A program made the translations under genes and the position numbers. Below are positions 10,401 to 19,576 of a stretch of 20,438 nucleotides of DNA, piece by piece (the first letter of the stretch is position 1; every line of letters starts with the position of its first letter). The notes below the pieces were generated by a model. It had not been told where the DNA came from. It saw only the letters and a program-made list of their open reading frames with translations, and searched no databases. Location of the stretch: assembly GCA_015143735.1 (NCBI GenBank), contig VKHC01000080.1:1-20438 (forward strand), given 5' to 3'. The DNA is from Synura sp. LO234KE. Lineage: Eukaryota; Sar; Synurophyceae; Synurales; Mallomonadaceae.

Positions 10401-11546
10401 TTCTTTTCGAACAGATATTGGCGCGTGATCCGGGAGCACTGGTCTTCCTCCTCCGCAACGCCAAGCAGGTGGAAAATCAGGCAAGCCGACACATGGGCCA
10501 TATCGGAGACGAGTGACCAGAACTCAGTTATACCATATCAATCGCAGTGACAACTCCTGCGTTTTCAATTTTTCATGTTGTGACCGCCAACATTTAGTGC
10601 TGATTGTAATCATTCGCCTGTTGGTTATCTTTCCTTGTCGTTGCGGGACCCCCGGGACACGATTACAGCGGAGATTTCAACAGCGGCTGATCAGTTCCGT
10701 TGCTTCCCTATTCGCGGACCTCCGACGATCATCCTTACCAACGCGCGAGGAGGACGAAGTGGTGTCGATGTTGAAGAGGGTTGTTCTTGTGGACCAGGTG
10801 AAACACTGTTAGCCTCAACTTATGACTAGTAAAATTTCGACGCATTTCACCTCATTTGTTCGCTCCTGTCTTTCCCGAACGACTGTCATGTGTCAGATGA
10901 CGACGGAAAAGTACTTGCGCGTGACCTGTGCCATGGACGTCAACCTTGACACGTTTCCCTTTGGAGGTGGCCTCACCCTGGCGGACTCGGTGGCATGCTC
11001 AGTGCCCTTCGTGACCCTTCCAGATGCACAGGTCGGTCTCAACCATACCCACTGTTGCCTTTCGCTCATGCCCGTGACCGGGGTGCATGTGACCTCTGGA
11101 ACTCGTCATTTATTCTATAATCTCATGTCCTCGTTTTTGCGTGTGTTCTATGAGCGTATGCTGACTGAGTTATTGGCATCACTCGTTTTGTACGGACGGA
11201 TGGGGTGAAAGGGGCAGTGGATTAAGTGCCTGTGGGTTGGGTTGAATTCCAAACTATTTCGCTTTTTCTCACCTGTACAACTGTTCCTCATTGTGTTAAA
11301 TATCAGACTGTGCATAGGCTAGGTGCAGGCTTTGCGTCTGCGATGGACCTCGGTCCTGATCTGGTGGCCCATAGTGTGGATGAGTTTGTTGAAGTGGCCG
11401 TTGGGCTGAGTCTTGATAATCGGCGGAGGAGGGAGGTCGTCGCCAAGATGCGGAGGAATAGAAGCAGACTCTCGGGGGACGGTGCTAAGGAAGTACTGAT
11501 GGAGTGGGAGGGGTTCTTGAAAAGGGCGGCAAGAATAGGGCGCTAG
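4757..11546 (+). CDS. GT41-family (O-GlcNAc transferase / SPINDLY-like) glycosyltransferase, intron-rich
   Basis: Conceptual splicing gives about 22 exons and about 1194 residues. GT41 enzymes move GlcNAc (OGT) or fucose (SPY) from a nucleotide sugar to Ser/Thr of nuclear and cytosolic proteins; the donor here cannot be told from sequence alone. The C-terminal half carries the family landmarks in order: LFLLAYQ, VGFLSAHFFEHSVGRLL, LDLLVFGD, LAMHRLAPVQ, WGHPYTTG-FPSMDYFIS, ERYSEQLVLF, YGCFQSLMKMHPAFD, ILARDPGALVFLLRN, and DVNLDTFPFGGGLTLAD followed by VPFVTLP. Exons from 7359 to the stop at 11546 join in phase. The N-terminal half lacks recognisable TPR repeats, which usually precede this domain. 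The start (ATG 4757) and the joint near 7018-7358 are uncertain, so the 5' exons could belong to a separate gene. Confidence 0.85.
7581..11546 (+). other. Catalytic exons of the GT41 gene
   Basis: Exons with phase-consistent GT-AG joints: 7581-7634, 7696-7923, 8017-8139, 8309-8644, 8813-8890, 8963-9053, 9383-9429, 9531-9561, 9629-9698, 9871-10231, 10415-10468, 10669-10797, 10897-11031, 11307-11546. Several correspond to single conserved blocks: 8309-8644 carries HSVGRL, with its conserved His codon at 8570-8572. The 10-codon exon 9531-9561 carries WGHPYTTG (His codon 9546-9548). Exon 10897-11031 carries DTFPFGGG. Exon 9871-10231 has an acidic, low-conservation insertion of roughly 70 residues between EQLVLF and YGCFQSL. 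The WGHP/TTG and MDYFIS wording is closer to the GT41 branch that includes SPY-like proteins than to animal OGT, which has GYPGTSG. Confidence 0.85.
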
Positions 11547-12299
11547 AAAGTGGGAGTGGGCGGGCTTCCAGGCGACATCTTTAAATAGATATATTAACTT
11601 ACTTGATGTGTTGTATTCTTGCAACGGGCTATTGAAGTGAGGATACTAAGATATATGAGTAGAGTACGCGCAGGTGAAGTGCCACTTGCTTACCGTGGGA
11701 ACTGATAAGGAAAGGATAGGGGATAAAGAAAACTCTTTAATTAAGTTTCAAATTGACAACGAAAGTACTGCACCTCCGTGGAAGTACCAAACTTTTTTAT
11801 TTAGGGCAACGATTTAAGTAAATCATTTAACAAAATACTATATAATTACTGCCTTAAAGAGTGGTGAACCCACGTCGTCGGTGCGGGCCAAAGTCCATCT
11901 GTAGACAATCCTTTGCAGACAAAAATCTCAATTTGTGTTTTCGCGGGCGGGTATATTCTTAATCTGGATAGACAATAGATGAGAAAATACAATATATTAG
12001 TTAGCCTCCTGTCGTATTTTTATTGTAGACTACTACTACTCCAGCTATAGATAACAACTACTCAAGATTTTTATTTACTTACATCGGTGCACCTTTTTGG
12101 ACCATCAAAATATATTTAAAATCATCCAGATGTATCGTGGTTAAAACCACAGGAAGACACGGTGAAGCACCACCAAAAATTGATGATCTTTTCTCGGTAT
12201 ATGCAGGCGGTTTCTTTTCTTTGCATGTCGGTTAAGCAGGATACTTAACCTTAGCCGCATTCATCTCATAAAGAAAAGATGGAGAGAAAAGAAACAAAA

Positions 12300-12455
12300 A
12301 GATCCATCTTGCAGATTTTGAGATGTATTTTATAAAAAATAAAGGCGGCAACAAAAGAAATTAAAAGAATTGCCTTGCAGGTGATGAGATTCATCTTAAC
12401 TAGAAAAGATTGCACAAAAAGAAATCGGAAGAAACCGTCGTGCAGATTGTGATGT
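12300..12455. repeat. Three degenerate repeats spaced about 66 nt
   Basis: The block [C/T]TTGCAG followed by a TGAGAT/TGATG-like sequence and then an A-rich AAAAGAAA tract recurs with starts at 12308, 12374 and 12439, a spacing of 66 and 65. A purine-rich tract with similar wording precedes the first copy. The function is unknown. The middle copy contains GTGATGA, identical to a snoRNA C box, but no paired D box was found. Confidence 0.5.
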
Positions 12456-13228
12456 CATATTGAAGATGCAGTTTGCGCGTGAAGTAAATGAAAACTCGCT
12501 TGGTGAGAATTGGTAGGAAGATATGATTACCGGTCTACGAGAACTGCATGCATACTATCTGGCTTTGTTCCTTTCCAAAAAATATATGTTAGATTTGAAT
12601 CATTTAATCAAAGCGATTCTCGTTTTGTTCGAGAATTGATTTTTTTTACTGAATCAATTCTGATTTTGTTTTGCACAACCATACTACATCTGTTACACAT
12701 CTGGCAATATCAAATCTTCAAGATGGGGATGTTTTCAGCGCATGCATTTCTAAAAATGCTTTTGTAAACGCACCAGACGAATCTGGTATAAATAAAGATT
12801 GTACTGAAAAATTTACAGATTGGATTGCTACAGATGGCAAAAGGTGCACCGATGTACATATTTTACATATAACTAAAGATAACTAAATATTTTACGTATT
12901 AACAAGATGCGTTGCTCGTTTTAATTAAGAGCTTAGATCGCTCGCAAAAAATGGTGATTGTCTTGCTAGCTAGTGACAGGGAGATATAGGTGATGTTGAT
13001 GGTGATCATTTTATATTATGTTTTCCTCCCGCCTTAAACTCTCATTAGTGTAGAGATTCTGGTTTGGGGCAACCAATATAGCAATATTTCGCGACGTTCA
13101 CCTCGAGGAATTAACCTCCATGAAAGATGAAATTTGAGGAGGAAATAAACAAGTTGATCTCCGATATTATTCGGTAAAAAACTTAGCTTTATTTTGATTG
13201 GTTCTGCTTTGGTCAAATACACCAAAGT

Positions 13229-13295
13229 TGATCGGTTTCTTTGAATATGTAAACTGATCAAATACGCACACAATCCGAAATACAAACCGATCAAG
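13229..13295. repeat. 11-bp perfect inverted repeat with internal related copies
   Basis: TTGATCGGTTT at 13229-13239 is the exact reverse complement of AAACCGATCAA at 13285-13295. Between them lies AAACTGATCAAATACG (13252-13267), and GGTCAAATACACC lies just upstream near 13212. The pattern resembles clustered variants of one binding-type motif or a small element end. Confidence 0.6.
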
Positions 13296-14350
13296 GACAG
13301 TCTGAAACAATTTTTTTAGCGACAAAATCTGTGATTGGTGACAGAAATTTTGGCGGGGGCTTCGCCCACGTACGGTATCGAAACCCCAATCAGGGGCGGC
13401 GCTCATCCAACATCCTTATACCTAAAATGGATACACTAATTCTTTCAAATATTCTTAAATGGTTTGTTAACCTTATTTTCTTATCTCACCCAGACATCAA
13501 TACCAAAATTTTCGTCATTTGGTACGTACGAACAATCAGCATCCGTGGGTTCCTCAAAATTTTCCGGTAACAAACCGTACTAACTTATTATTTCCAAATT
13601 GCACGGAATATGTTTGGCTCAAATATTTTTATTTTGCAAACCTCGTTTATGTATGTCAAAGCTGTTCGAATCATCTCGAAACGATCTCGTTCTTGTGTTA
13701 TAATTTCTCATCACAAGGTAGCCTCGCTCCCTCGAAAGCGCGCACTCTTAAGAAGCAAACAAACTCGCCGTTACTCAATGATTCTTGGTTTTTCCGCACA
13801 GTGTTTTTGAGGATGAACACCAGGATGTACTAGTGGTAATGATAAATATCAATGAGCGAATATATCAAATTTCAGAAATTGTTCTTGTTTTACTAGCTGA
13901 GGAACAAATATTAATATGGCGTGAATTGCTTGTGTGATGAATACATTTGATGAAAATTTTGACTCAATCTGCACCGCCTATAGGTTTAAATTTAATGAGA
14001 TGATATCGAGAAAAGAGAAAAATCTGTATTATAAGAAGTATTGGGAAGAGAATCGACTATGCCGGCCGTGAGACCGCCAGCAGCACGCATGACAAGAGAG
14101 GTGGACGTCAGCCTGTGTCAGATAGCGTTAGAAACTATCATTCTCGTATAACTACCATTTTGGCTTCAAGATTAAACAAATAGACTCGTAGAACGCACTT
14201 AATTATATTTCAACCGCCGCGCATTGAAACTAAAGTTCCCCAATGCTAAGTATAAGAGCGTTATTGTCTGAAGTTCAAGGTACTCGGTGCTACACACCGA
14301 TCAATTACACAAAATTAGAATAAATATGATATTCAAATCAAAACATCTCC

Positions 14351-14375
14351 TGTATCACTTTTTCAGAGTGATACA
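14351..14375. repeat. 9-bp stem, 7-nt loop hairpin
   Basis: TGTATCACT and AGTGATACA are perfect complements around the loop TTTTCAG. It stands in AT-rich intergenic DNA about 140 bases beyond the 3' end of the minus-strand ORF that ends at 14514. No T-run or other terminator sign is attached. Confidence 0.6.
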
Positions 14376-14513
14376 AGTTGGATGTAAACAACAATTGTCT
14401 GTCACATTCTCCCACGTGTAGGTACTCTTTCTAACACATTCGGCACAAGGGTTTCAAGAAATAGACGCAAATTGTGCATGACCAAATAAGCTATGAATCG
14501 CTCGTTATCTTAG

Positions 14514-15164
14514 CTATAAGACCTCTTGGTTTGCAATTAACAAAGAGTCCCTATCCCACACCGACCCAGGATCTTCGTCGTTGTCAGCCTTTGCGAGGGC
14601 AGCATCACCAAAATGTCTTCTGCCGCCTTCTCTTGACCTTGTTCCCCTCGTTTCAAGAAGGCAGTCCAGCAGGCTGCTGTTGTTAAATATTCGTCGTTGC
14701 CTTGGCTTCGGTGAATTATTCCTTACTTTGAATTTTGAGCGTGTACTTACGTCTCTAAGATTGTGAAACGTATTTTGTGCATGTCTATCAACTACAGAGC
14801 TTAATTGACTACTTTTCTCAAGGCCTCGCTTGATATCACTCGTCCTGGAATATTTTGCAGCCTCCATATCTAGTAAGACTTTATCATTGTATTCACGATG
14901 TAATTTGCAATGAGGTTTTTCTCTATTTTGAAGATTAATTACAGATCTCTCATATAATCTAGTTTTGTTCGTCACTTCTACCAATTGGCGCGGATTAAAT
15001 GCTCCACTAGGCATAATCGTTAGTTCATCTTGTACTTCATATATTGTTTGAACTCCTGTGTGAGCAAGGCTCGGCAGCACATGCAAATTTGAGTCGGGAC
15101 TTGAAATAGGAAAGTGAGGAAGCGTCATGAATTTATCGAGGTAAAGCCTGTTGGACATAAACAA
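14514..15164 (-). CDS. Hypothetical protein, 216 residues, divergent from the GT34-like gene
   Basis: The frame is open for 216 codons from an ATG at 15164, much longer than other frames in this AT-rich neighbourhood, and is polar and basic throughout. I recognise no domain, signal peptide or membrane segment. A consensus donor GTAAGT follows LRD at about residue 138, but the in-frame acceptors further down do not restore phase, so the real coding end may differ. Its start lies 96 bp from the start of the divergent GT34-like gene, implying a shared promoter interval. It could be a lineage-specific protein or a chance ORF. Confidence 0.4.
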   Translation of the reverse strand: MFMSNRLYLDKFMTLPHFPISSPDSNLHVLPSLAHTGVQTIYEVQDELTIMPSGAFNPRQLVEVTNKTRLYERSVINLQNREKPHCKLHREYNDKVLLDMEAAKYSRTSDIKRGLEKSSQLSSVVDRHAQNTFHNLRDVSTRSKFKVRNNSPKPRQRRIFNNSSLLDCLLETRGTRSREGGRRHFGDAALAKADNDEDPGSVWDRDSLLIANQEVL

Positions 15165-15215
15165 ATTGATCGATTAAAAACAAAAAATGAAACTGTTGCG
15201 CGGTACACAATTGTA

Positions 15216-15263
15216 CATTTTGTATACCTAGTTAGTTAGTTGTTGTCTATGGTATACAAAATG
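15216..15263. promoter_or_regulatory. Perfect 13-bp inverted repeat overlapping the GT34-like start codon
   Basis: CATTTTGTATACC (15216-15228) and GGTATACAAAATG (15251-15263) are exact reverse complements separated by 22 nt. The last three bases of the right arm are the ATG of the glycosyltransferase. The position between two divergent ORFs suits either a dimer-binding operator or an RNA hairpin sequestering the start codon. Confidence 0.55.
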
Positions 15264-16309
15264 CTATGTTTCGTTTTTATCATTTTTGCCCTGTACCTCA
15301 TCAATGGAAATTCTAATCGGGTAAGATTAAGAATAATTTGAACACCTTGGTTTAAGCGTTAACTCGTTTAATTTATTGCTTATTAAATATTTATTTTTAG
15401 AGGCGATTTCTCGGCATTATTTCAGCTGCAAGAGACAACGAGCATCTGATGTATTACTACACTAACTATGAATGGTCTATTAAAAACAAGTATTGTTATA
15501 CATCTCTATTTCCAGAATACGAATTTATTTTCGAATATGGTCCATTTGAGAATTTTTCTGATGCTGCGCAGCCACAAGAGGTTAAACCTTACGTGCTGAA
15601 GAGGTACTTAAACCAGTACGATTGGCTGATTTGGATGGACGTTGACTCTTTCTTTCAAAATTTTGGAGACCCGATTGATCGAATTATCACCGGAAATAGT
15701 GATATTATTGTTCAGGATCATAAATGGGCCTTTTCCTTTGCAAGTTCCACATTTTTCGTCAAAAATTCGCCTAACGGTCACAGATTTTTAGACATTTGGA
15801 TAGATATGCTTGAAAATCATTGCGGTAATCATAAGTGGGCCTGGGGCGATCAAAACGCGTGGCTGGAAGCGATAATGGTGCTTATGAATGAAGTGAGGAA
15901 GAATTCCTCCTCCGCACCTTACAAGAACCACTGCAGAGTATTAGGGCAATGTAATACTAATGCATCGTGTTACGAGCCAATCCTATCTAATTTGGGTTAT
16001 CCTTACGGCAGCCGCAACGACCCTCCGAATAATATCATTACATTTTGGAATCGTCATCAGCGTTTACACGGACAGATCAAACGGAATAATCCGTATCGAG
16101 CGTTTGGATTTTCTCGGGAGTGGTACACTAAAGACAGCACCTGTACGGAGAGCGATATCATATGCCACTGCAAGTACAACCGGCCCTACTATAAAGAACT
16201 TACCAAGCGCTTCAATCTCAACTCCATCTGTCCAGGAATATCTGAGGTCGACATTGAATATATAATTCGCAAGAAGCTATTGCGGGATAATTATACCTTT
16301 AGCGGATGA
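15261..16309 (+). CDS. Secreted/Golgi GT-A glycosyltransferase, GT34 (GMA12/MNN10)-like
   Basis: Two exons, 15261-15320 and 15401-16309, are separated by an 80-nt intron with consensus ends (CGG|GTAAGA, TTTTTAG|AGG) in phase 0, giving 322 residues. Exon 1 encodes a hydrophobic signal or signal-anchor sequence (MLCFVFIIFALYLINGNSN). The rest has the fold landmarks of GT34-type enzymes: FLGIISAARDNEHL at the N-terminus, a conserved K82, the metal/nucleotide-sugar DxD motif in WLIWMDVDSFF (D100, D102), NSDIIVQDH, SSTFFVKNSPNGHRFLDIW (acceptor-side strand and helix) and WAWGDQNAWLEAI. Family members add galactose, xylose or mannose to glycans in the secretory pathway; donor and acceptor here are unknown. 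Several N-glycosylation sequons and a Cys-rich C-terminal region (CTES...CHC) agree with lumenal folding. It could equally be filed with the related DUF273 group. Confidence 0.8.
15321..15400 (+). other. 80-nt phase-0 intron of the GT34-like gene
   Basis: The donor GTAAGA and the pyrimidine-rich acceptor TTATTTTTAG are near consensus, and the interior contains TTAAC as a possible branch site. Splicing separates the signal sequence from the catalytic domain. Confidence 0.85.
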
Positions 16310-17123
16310 TATTCAGAAGAACGTGTGGATTCTGGATGTGGTACTGATGGACCAGTATGTGATGGCTTAGAGATTGGTACCTTTCCACGGATCGAACTCA
16401 TGTCGTAACGCACTACTCAGTAGCTGAAAGGAGGTCAAGTGGTTGATCGTTGGCTGATCTACCGCAGAGCAGAGAACTTCCAACGGTTCGCCGTGGCGAG
16501 GCGTCCTGAGGGCCGTTATGTGAGCAGGGGGATAAGGTGGAACGGGCGGGCAGAGGGGGGCTAGGTGGCGGGGGAGAATCTAATCGCGGTGACGAATGAA
16601 ACGGCACGAACCGGGTGCCCTTGGAGATTGCCGTTACGTTTTGGTCACGGTGCCGCGACGTGTCTCGGTGACCTGCATATGATAAGTTATCAATTCATAG
16701 GTGTTCCAAATAGAAGCGGGTTTTGTAGATGGACCCGTCAGTAAGGTGATATAGGCGCGGGGTTGAAGCCAACTAAAGTTGCATAGTAACTGCAGCGAAG
16801 GCATTGATCTCCAATCGCCTCTTGTTATAACAGCTATGAAGGAGGATGTGGAGTGACGGCTGTGGCCGTGCACAATGATGGTAGATGATTACCTCCTCCT
16901 CTGTAACTCCTTTCCGTGGGAATAAGTTCGCAATCACTCTCACCACCATCATATAATATTCGAGAGGATATATGCTGCTACTACTCATATTGCTTGGCTC
17001 CTCCACTAGTTTTGAAGAATTGTCGGCGTGCGTAATAGCCCCTACATTTGAAATTGTGAGAATAAAAGAGTCGCAAGAATATCTTCGTTCCTCCGACATT
17101 TACTGCGCGCACGCCAATAAGAA
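16310..17123. other. Mixed-composition stretch downstream of the GT34-like gene, no supported gene
   Basis: A GC-rich block at about 16430-16680 is followed by moderate-GC DNA. A minus-strand frame at 17099-16773 (108 residues) is the best candidate exon, with continuing open sequence in another frame to 16634, but no domain or phase-consistent joint was found. The 3' end of the GT34-like transcript must lie in the first part. Confidence 0.4.
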
Positions 17124-17340
17124 TATATACATCCGTGTACCAAAATCCGTCCTAAAGTATTTTCACTTTAGGAAAACTTTAGTATCACGGTTAAAGTGTA
17201 CTGTTAAAGTACCGTACTTTAGGAAAAATGTATTTTTGGACTTAAGTAACACGGCAGTTTTTTGCAAAATACTTTAGGATTTTTTGAAAAAAATAGTGTC
17301 CACTAAAGTATGCCCTTTCCATCACTTTAGTACACAGAAG
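17124..17340. mobile_element. TACTTTAG-motif cluster, probable MITE or transposon end
   Basis: About nine copies of [A]CTTTA[G]/[C]TAAAGT in both orientations lie in 200 bases, flanked by TATATACATCCGTGTACCAAAAT at the left and AGTACACAGAAG at the right. The ends resemble each other in inverted orientation (CATCCGTGTAC against CTTCTGTGTAC). No coding sequence lies inside. Confidence 0.55.
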
Positions 17341-18284
17341 TGTTTTATTTTTCTTACCCATGTCCGTGGTCTCTACTTGCGTCTAAAAAAATTTCAATCG
17401 ATTACTACGATTAAAGGTTAAATTCTTCAAAGGCAGTTGAGAGTAGTGACAAATATATACATACTGAGAAACTGAGAAAGGAGACCTTGACAACATTTTG
17501 GTTTCGCGTTTTGACAATATTGGGTTTCACACCATCGCAATCAAATAAGAATGCTGTAATGTGAGTAATTTTTATCGCATTTGATAATCTTTAACCACAA
17601 CTTGCACAGTTTTAATTTGTAAGATTAGCTAAAGATCAATGAAATACGTTCTAAGCCGTGGAATCGTCTGTGGCTTATTGTGTTCCAGCATTTCTTCTGA
17701 ATTAATAATACAAATCAAGAATACAAAGAATTGCTATTTTGTTTCAACCTTACTTTGAATGGCAGATTTGAAATATTAAGCAATTCCTTAGACGCTATTA
17801 AACAAAAGGAATTTAATTGTTTTGTCTGGCCCTAACAAATGTTGTTGCAAATTATGCTGCTTTTTAAACATAATCCTTTTGTAATGCGTTGACCTGATCT
17901 TGTTAGAATCCCAAGTATATTTATCGTTTTAATAAGCTGACGCTTACCTTTGTTGAAGTTACGATATTCGAGGAATGATTTAGCCTAGTTAACCACACTC
18001 AAATACCATGATTAGAAGTATGGTTTATTTATTGGCAATGTTCGCCTTAGCATACTTTATGAACACTTCATGACGTCGTAGAAAATGAAGAATATGCTTC
18101 TGGCGCGATGCACTTTTCATACGAGAAACTGTTTTCAAACTTGATTTTGCTACCGTGAGTAGGCCCTAGTATTGCGGAGCTTATGAAGGGGAGGATTGAG
18201 AGGGTTTTGTATTGAGGACGCTTATCTCATCGATCAATATTCGTTTAACTGCGTGCTGAAGTGCGAAAGTGGATCGCTCTGTGG
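17341..18284. other. AT-rich spacer between the two motif clusters
   Basis: I see no ORF, RNA gene or repeat with recognisable identity. If the clusters on each side are the two ends of one element, this is its interior, and it encodes no transposase. Confidence 0.45.
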
Positions 18285-18560
18285 CCGTACTTTAGTGTCA
18301 TACTTTAATATCTAAAGTAAAACTTCTGTTTCTAAAGTATTACTAAAGTATGTTACTAAAGTAAAACTTTAGATTTTAAAGTTTTACTAAAGTCTACGGC
18401 AGTACCACTAAAGTACCAAAATCCTATAGCCATCGCGAGACGTGACTTTAGCAACTTTTAAAGTGATACTTTAGCAGTACTTTAACGGTACTTTACCGGT
18501 ACTTTGGGAACACTTTAACGGATACTAAAGTGCTTTAATTTTGGTATACAGATGCAGTAT
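18285..18560. mobile_element. Dense TACTTTAG/CTAAAGTA array, probable transposon terminus
   Basis: Roughly seventeen copies of the core ACTTTA/TAAAGT occur within 250 bases in both orientations. The right edge reads TTTTGGTATACAGATGCAGTATATA, whose reverse complement, TATATACTGCATCTGTATAC followed by CAAAAT, matches the left edge of the 17.12 kb cluster apart from a 3-base insertion and two mismatches. An internal AGTACCAAAATCC near 18411 repeats the terminal wording, which suggests nesting or tandem insertion. Confidence 0.6.
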
Positions 18561-19048
18561 ATAAGAACCAATTAATATTTCTTAGCACTTTAATCTAAAT
18601 CAGACAAAACGCTCAACAAAGGGAAGTCTTACCATCAAGAAAACAAAAAAGCAAATGCTATACTAGTATTTAAGAAGCATGCTTCTAACAAGACGAATAG
18701 TAAAACAAACACAGTTCAACTAGGTAGCAGAAATAATAGTAATATTTCGATCGCATCAACAAGGAAACTCACGATCATACCAGGCACAAACAGGAAATTA
18801 AATTCCCTTCTCTTTGATTGCGTGCAAAAGACACTGCAGAATATTTAACTCGTCCTTCAGCCAAAACAAAATGTTGCCGGGAAATAGCTTTGTATATCAG
18901 CGTATAATATGTATAAATTATTTTTTAAGCTATTCAAATCTATCACATATTTCAAATAAAAATCGTAAGCACCAACAACTAACAAAATTTCTACCATTCT
19001 TAGGCAAATCTACTGGTGTGAGTGCGTTCGTCAATTGTTGAAGTATAG
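18561..19048. other. AT-rich stretch, nothing identified
   Basis: A 75-codon plus-strand frame at 18814-19041 has a composition typical of random AT-rich DNA and no motif. Nothing else stands out. Confidence 0.5.
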
Positions 19049-19576
19049 CCGCCCGCACTTTAGGAATATTCTGCTACACTTTAGCGGATAGTAAAGTTTT
19101 TGCGGAAAAACTTGCAGCTACTAACAAATTCTAAAAAACAGTTTTCCTTCGCCGAATTCGAAATATTTAAAATTTACCATGACATGGCGGCATAGCATGT
19201 AAACTACCCTCATGAGCTAGGTAGCGAGTCCCTGCAATAGGGTGAAGGCTTCCGGGGTAGGGGGGTGGGGCACTCTAATTGAAACGGGAGCCCCTCCCGT
19301 CGTCTGCAACGACATCCTGGGCAGGGACATTATGTGGCCAGTCGAGTTGGGCATAGAGTGGCGGCATAGGGCAGCTTTTGGGACTATTACTCGTGCTACT
19401 ACTACTACTATTGTTGCACGGCAGTGGGGGCAGGGGCGGGGACGCATGGGAGTTAACAGTAGGAACGGTACTTTTCCTAACGTTTTCCTAAAGTGCGGTA
19501 CTTTTACCGTATACCACTTTCTTTTTTTACTAAAGTATCCACGCTTTAGTGCGGATTTTGGTACTACACAGAGATG
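19049..19576. mobile_element. Third element-like block: motif-bearing ends around a GC-rich core
   Basis: ACTTTAG copies at 19057 and 19077 and GTAAAGT near 19091 open the block. CTAAAGT at 19488 and 19530 and GCTTTAG near 19543 close it, and the right edge CGGATTTTGGTACTACACAG AGATG (19552-19576) is a variant of the terminal sequence seen at 17.13 and 18.55 kb. The core (19200-19450) is GC-rich and holds an open plus-strand frame (19242-19607) without an ATG start. That frame contains LIETGAP and NDILGRD, superficially like retropepsin motifs but far too close together. Confidence 0.4.

Larger units (their letters stand above)
11547..14513. other. AT-rich non-coding stretch with scattered hairpins and degenerate repeats
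   Basis: No frame here has a recognisable domain or a convincing splice chain. ORFs of 66-104 codons (12510-12886, 13034-13406, 13331-13833) look like chance in low-complexity DNA. Visible structures are a 14-bp palindrome (GTGGTTAAAACCAC, 12137-12150), a 7-bp stem with 7-nt loop (12230-12250), about 66-nt spaced repeats (12300-12450), an inverted repeat at 13229-13295, a 6-bp stem at 14284-14300 and a 9-bp stem at 14351-14375. A short GC-rich patch at 13350-13410 may be a transposon remnant. The first few hundred bases should include the 3' end of the GT41 transcript. Confidence 0.5.

Noticed and set aside
12374-12445. Box C/D snoRNA (GTGATGA present)
   Set aside because: No CTGA D box at suitable distance and no terminal stem; kept only as a repeat.
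13350-13400. Possible tRNA or tRNA-derived SINE (GGGGGCTTCGCCC hairpin and GGTTTCGATACC-like B box on the minus strand)
   Set aside because: The B-box match is imperfect and no A box, acceptor stem or cloverleaf could be drawn.
16972-17277. 101-codon plus-strand ORF beginning MLLLLILLGSSTS, signal-peptide-like
   Set aside because: Its second half runs through the TACTTTAG repeat cluster and the hydrophobic start is short; no splice context or domain.
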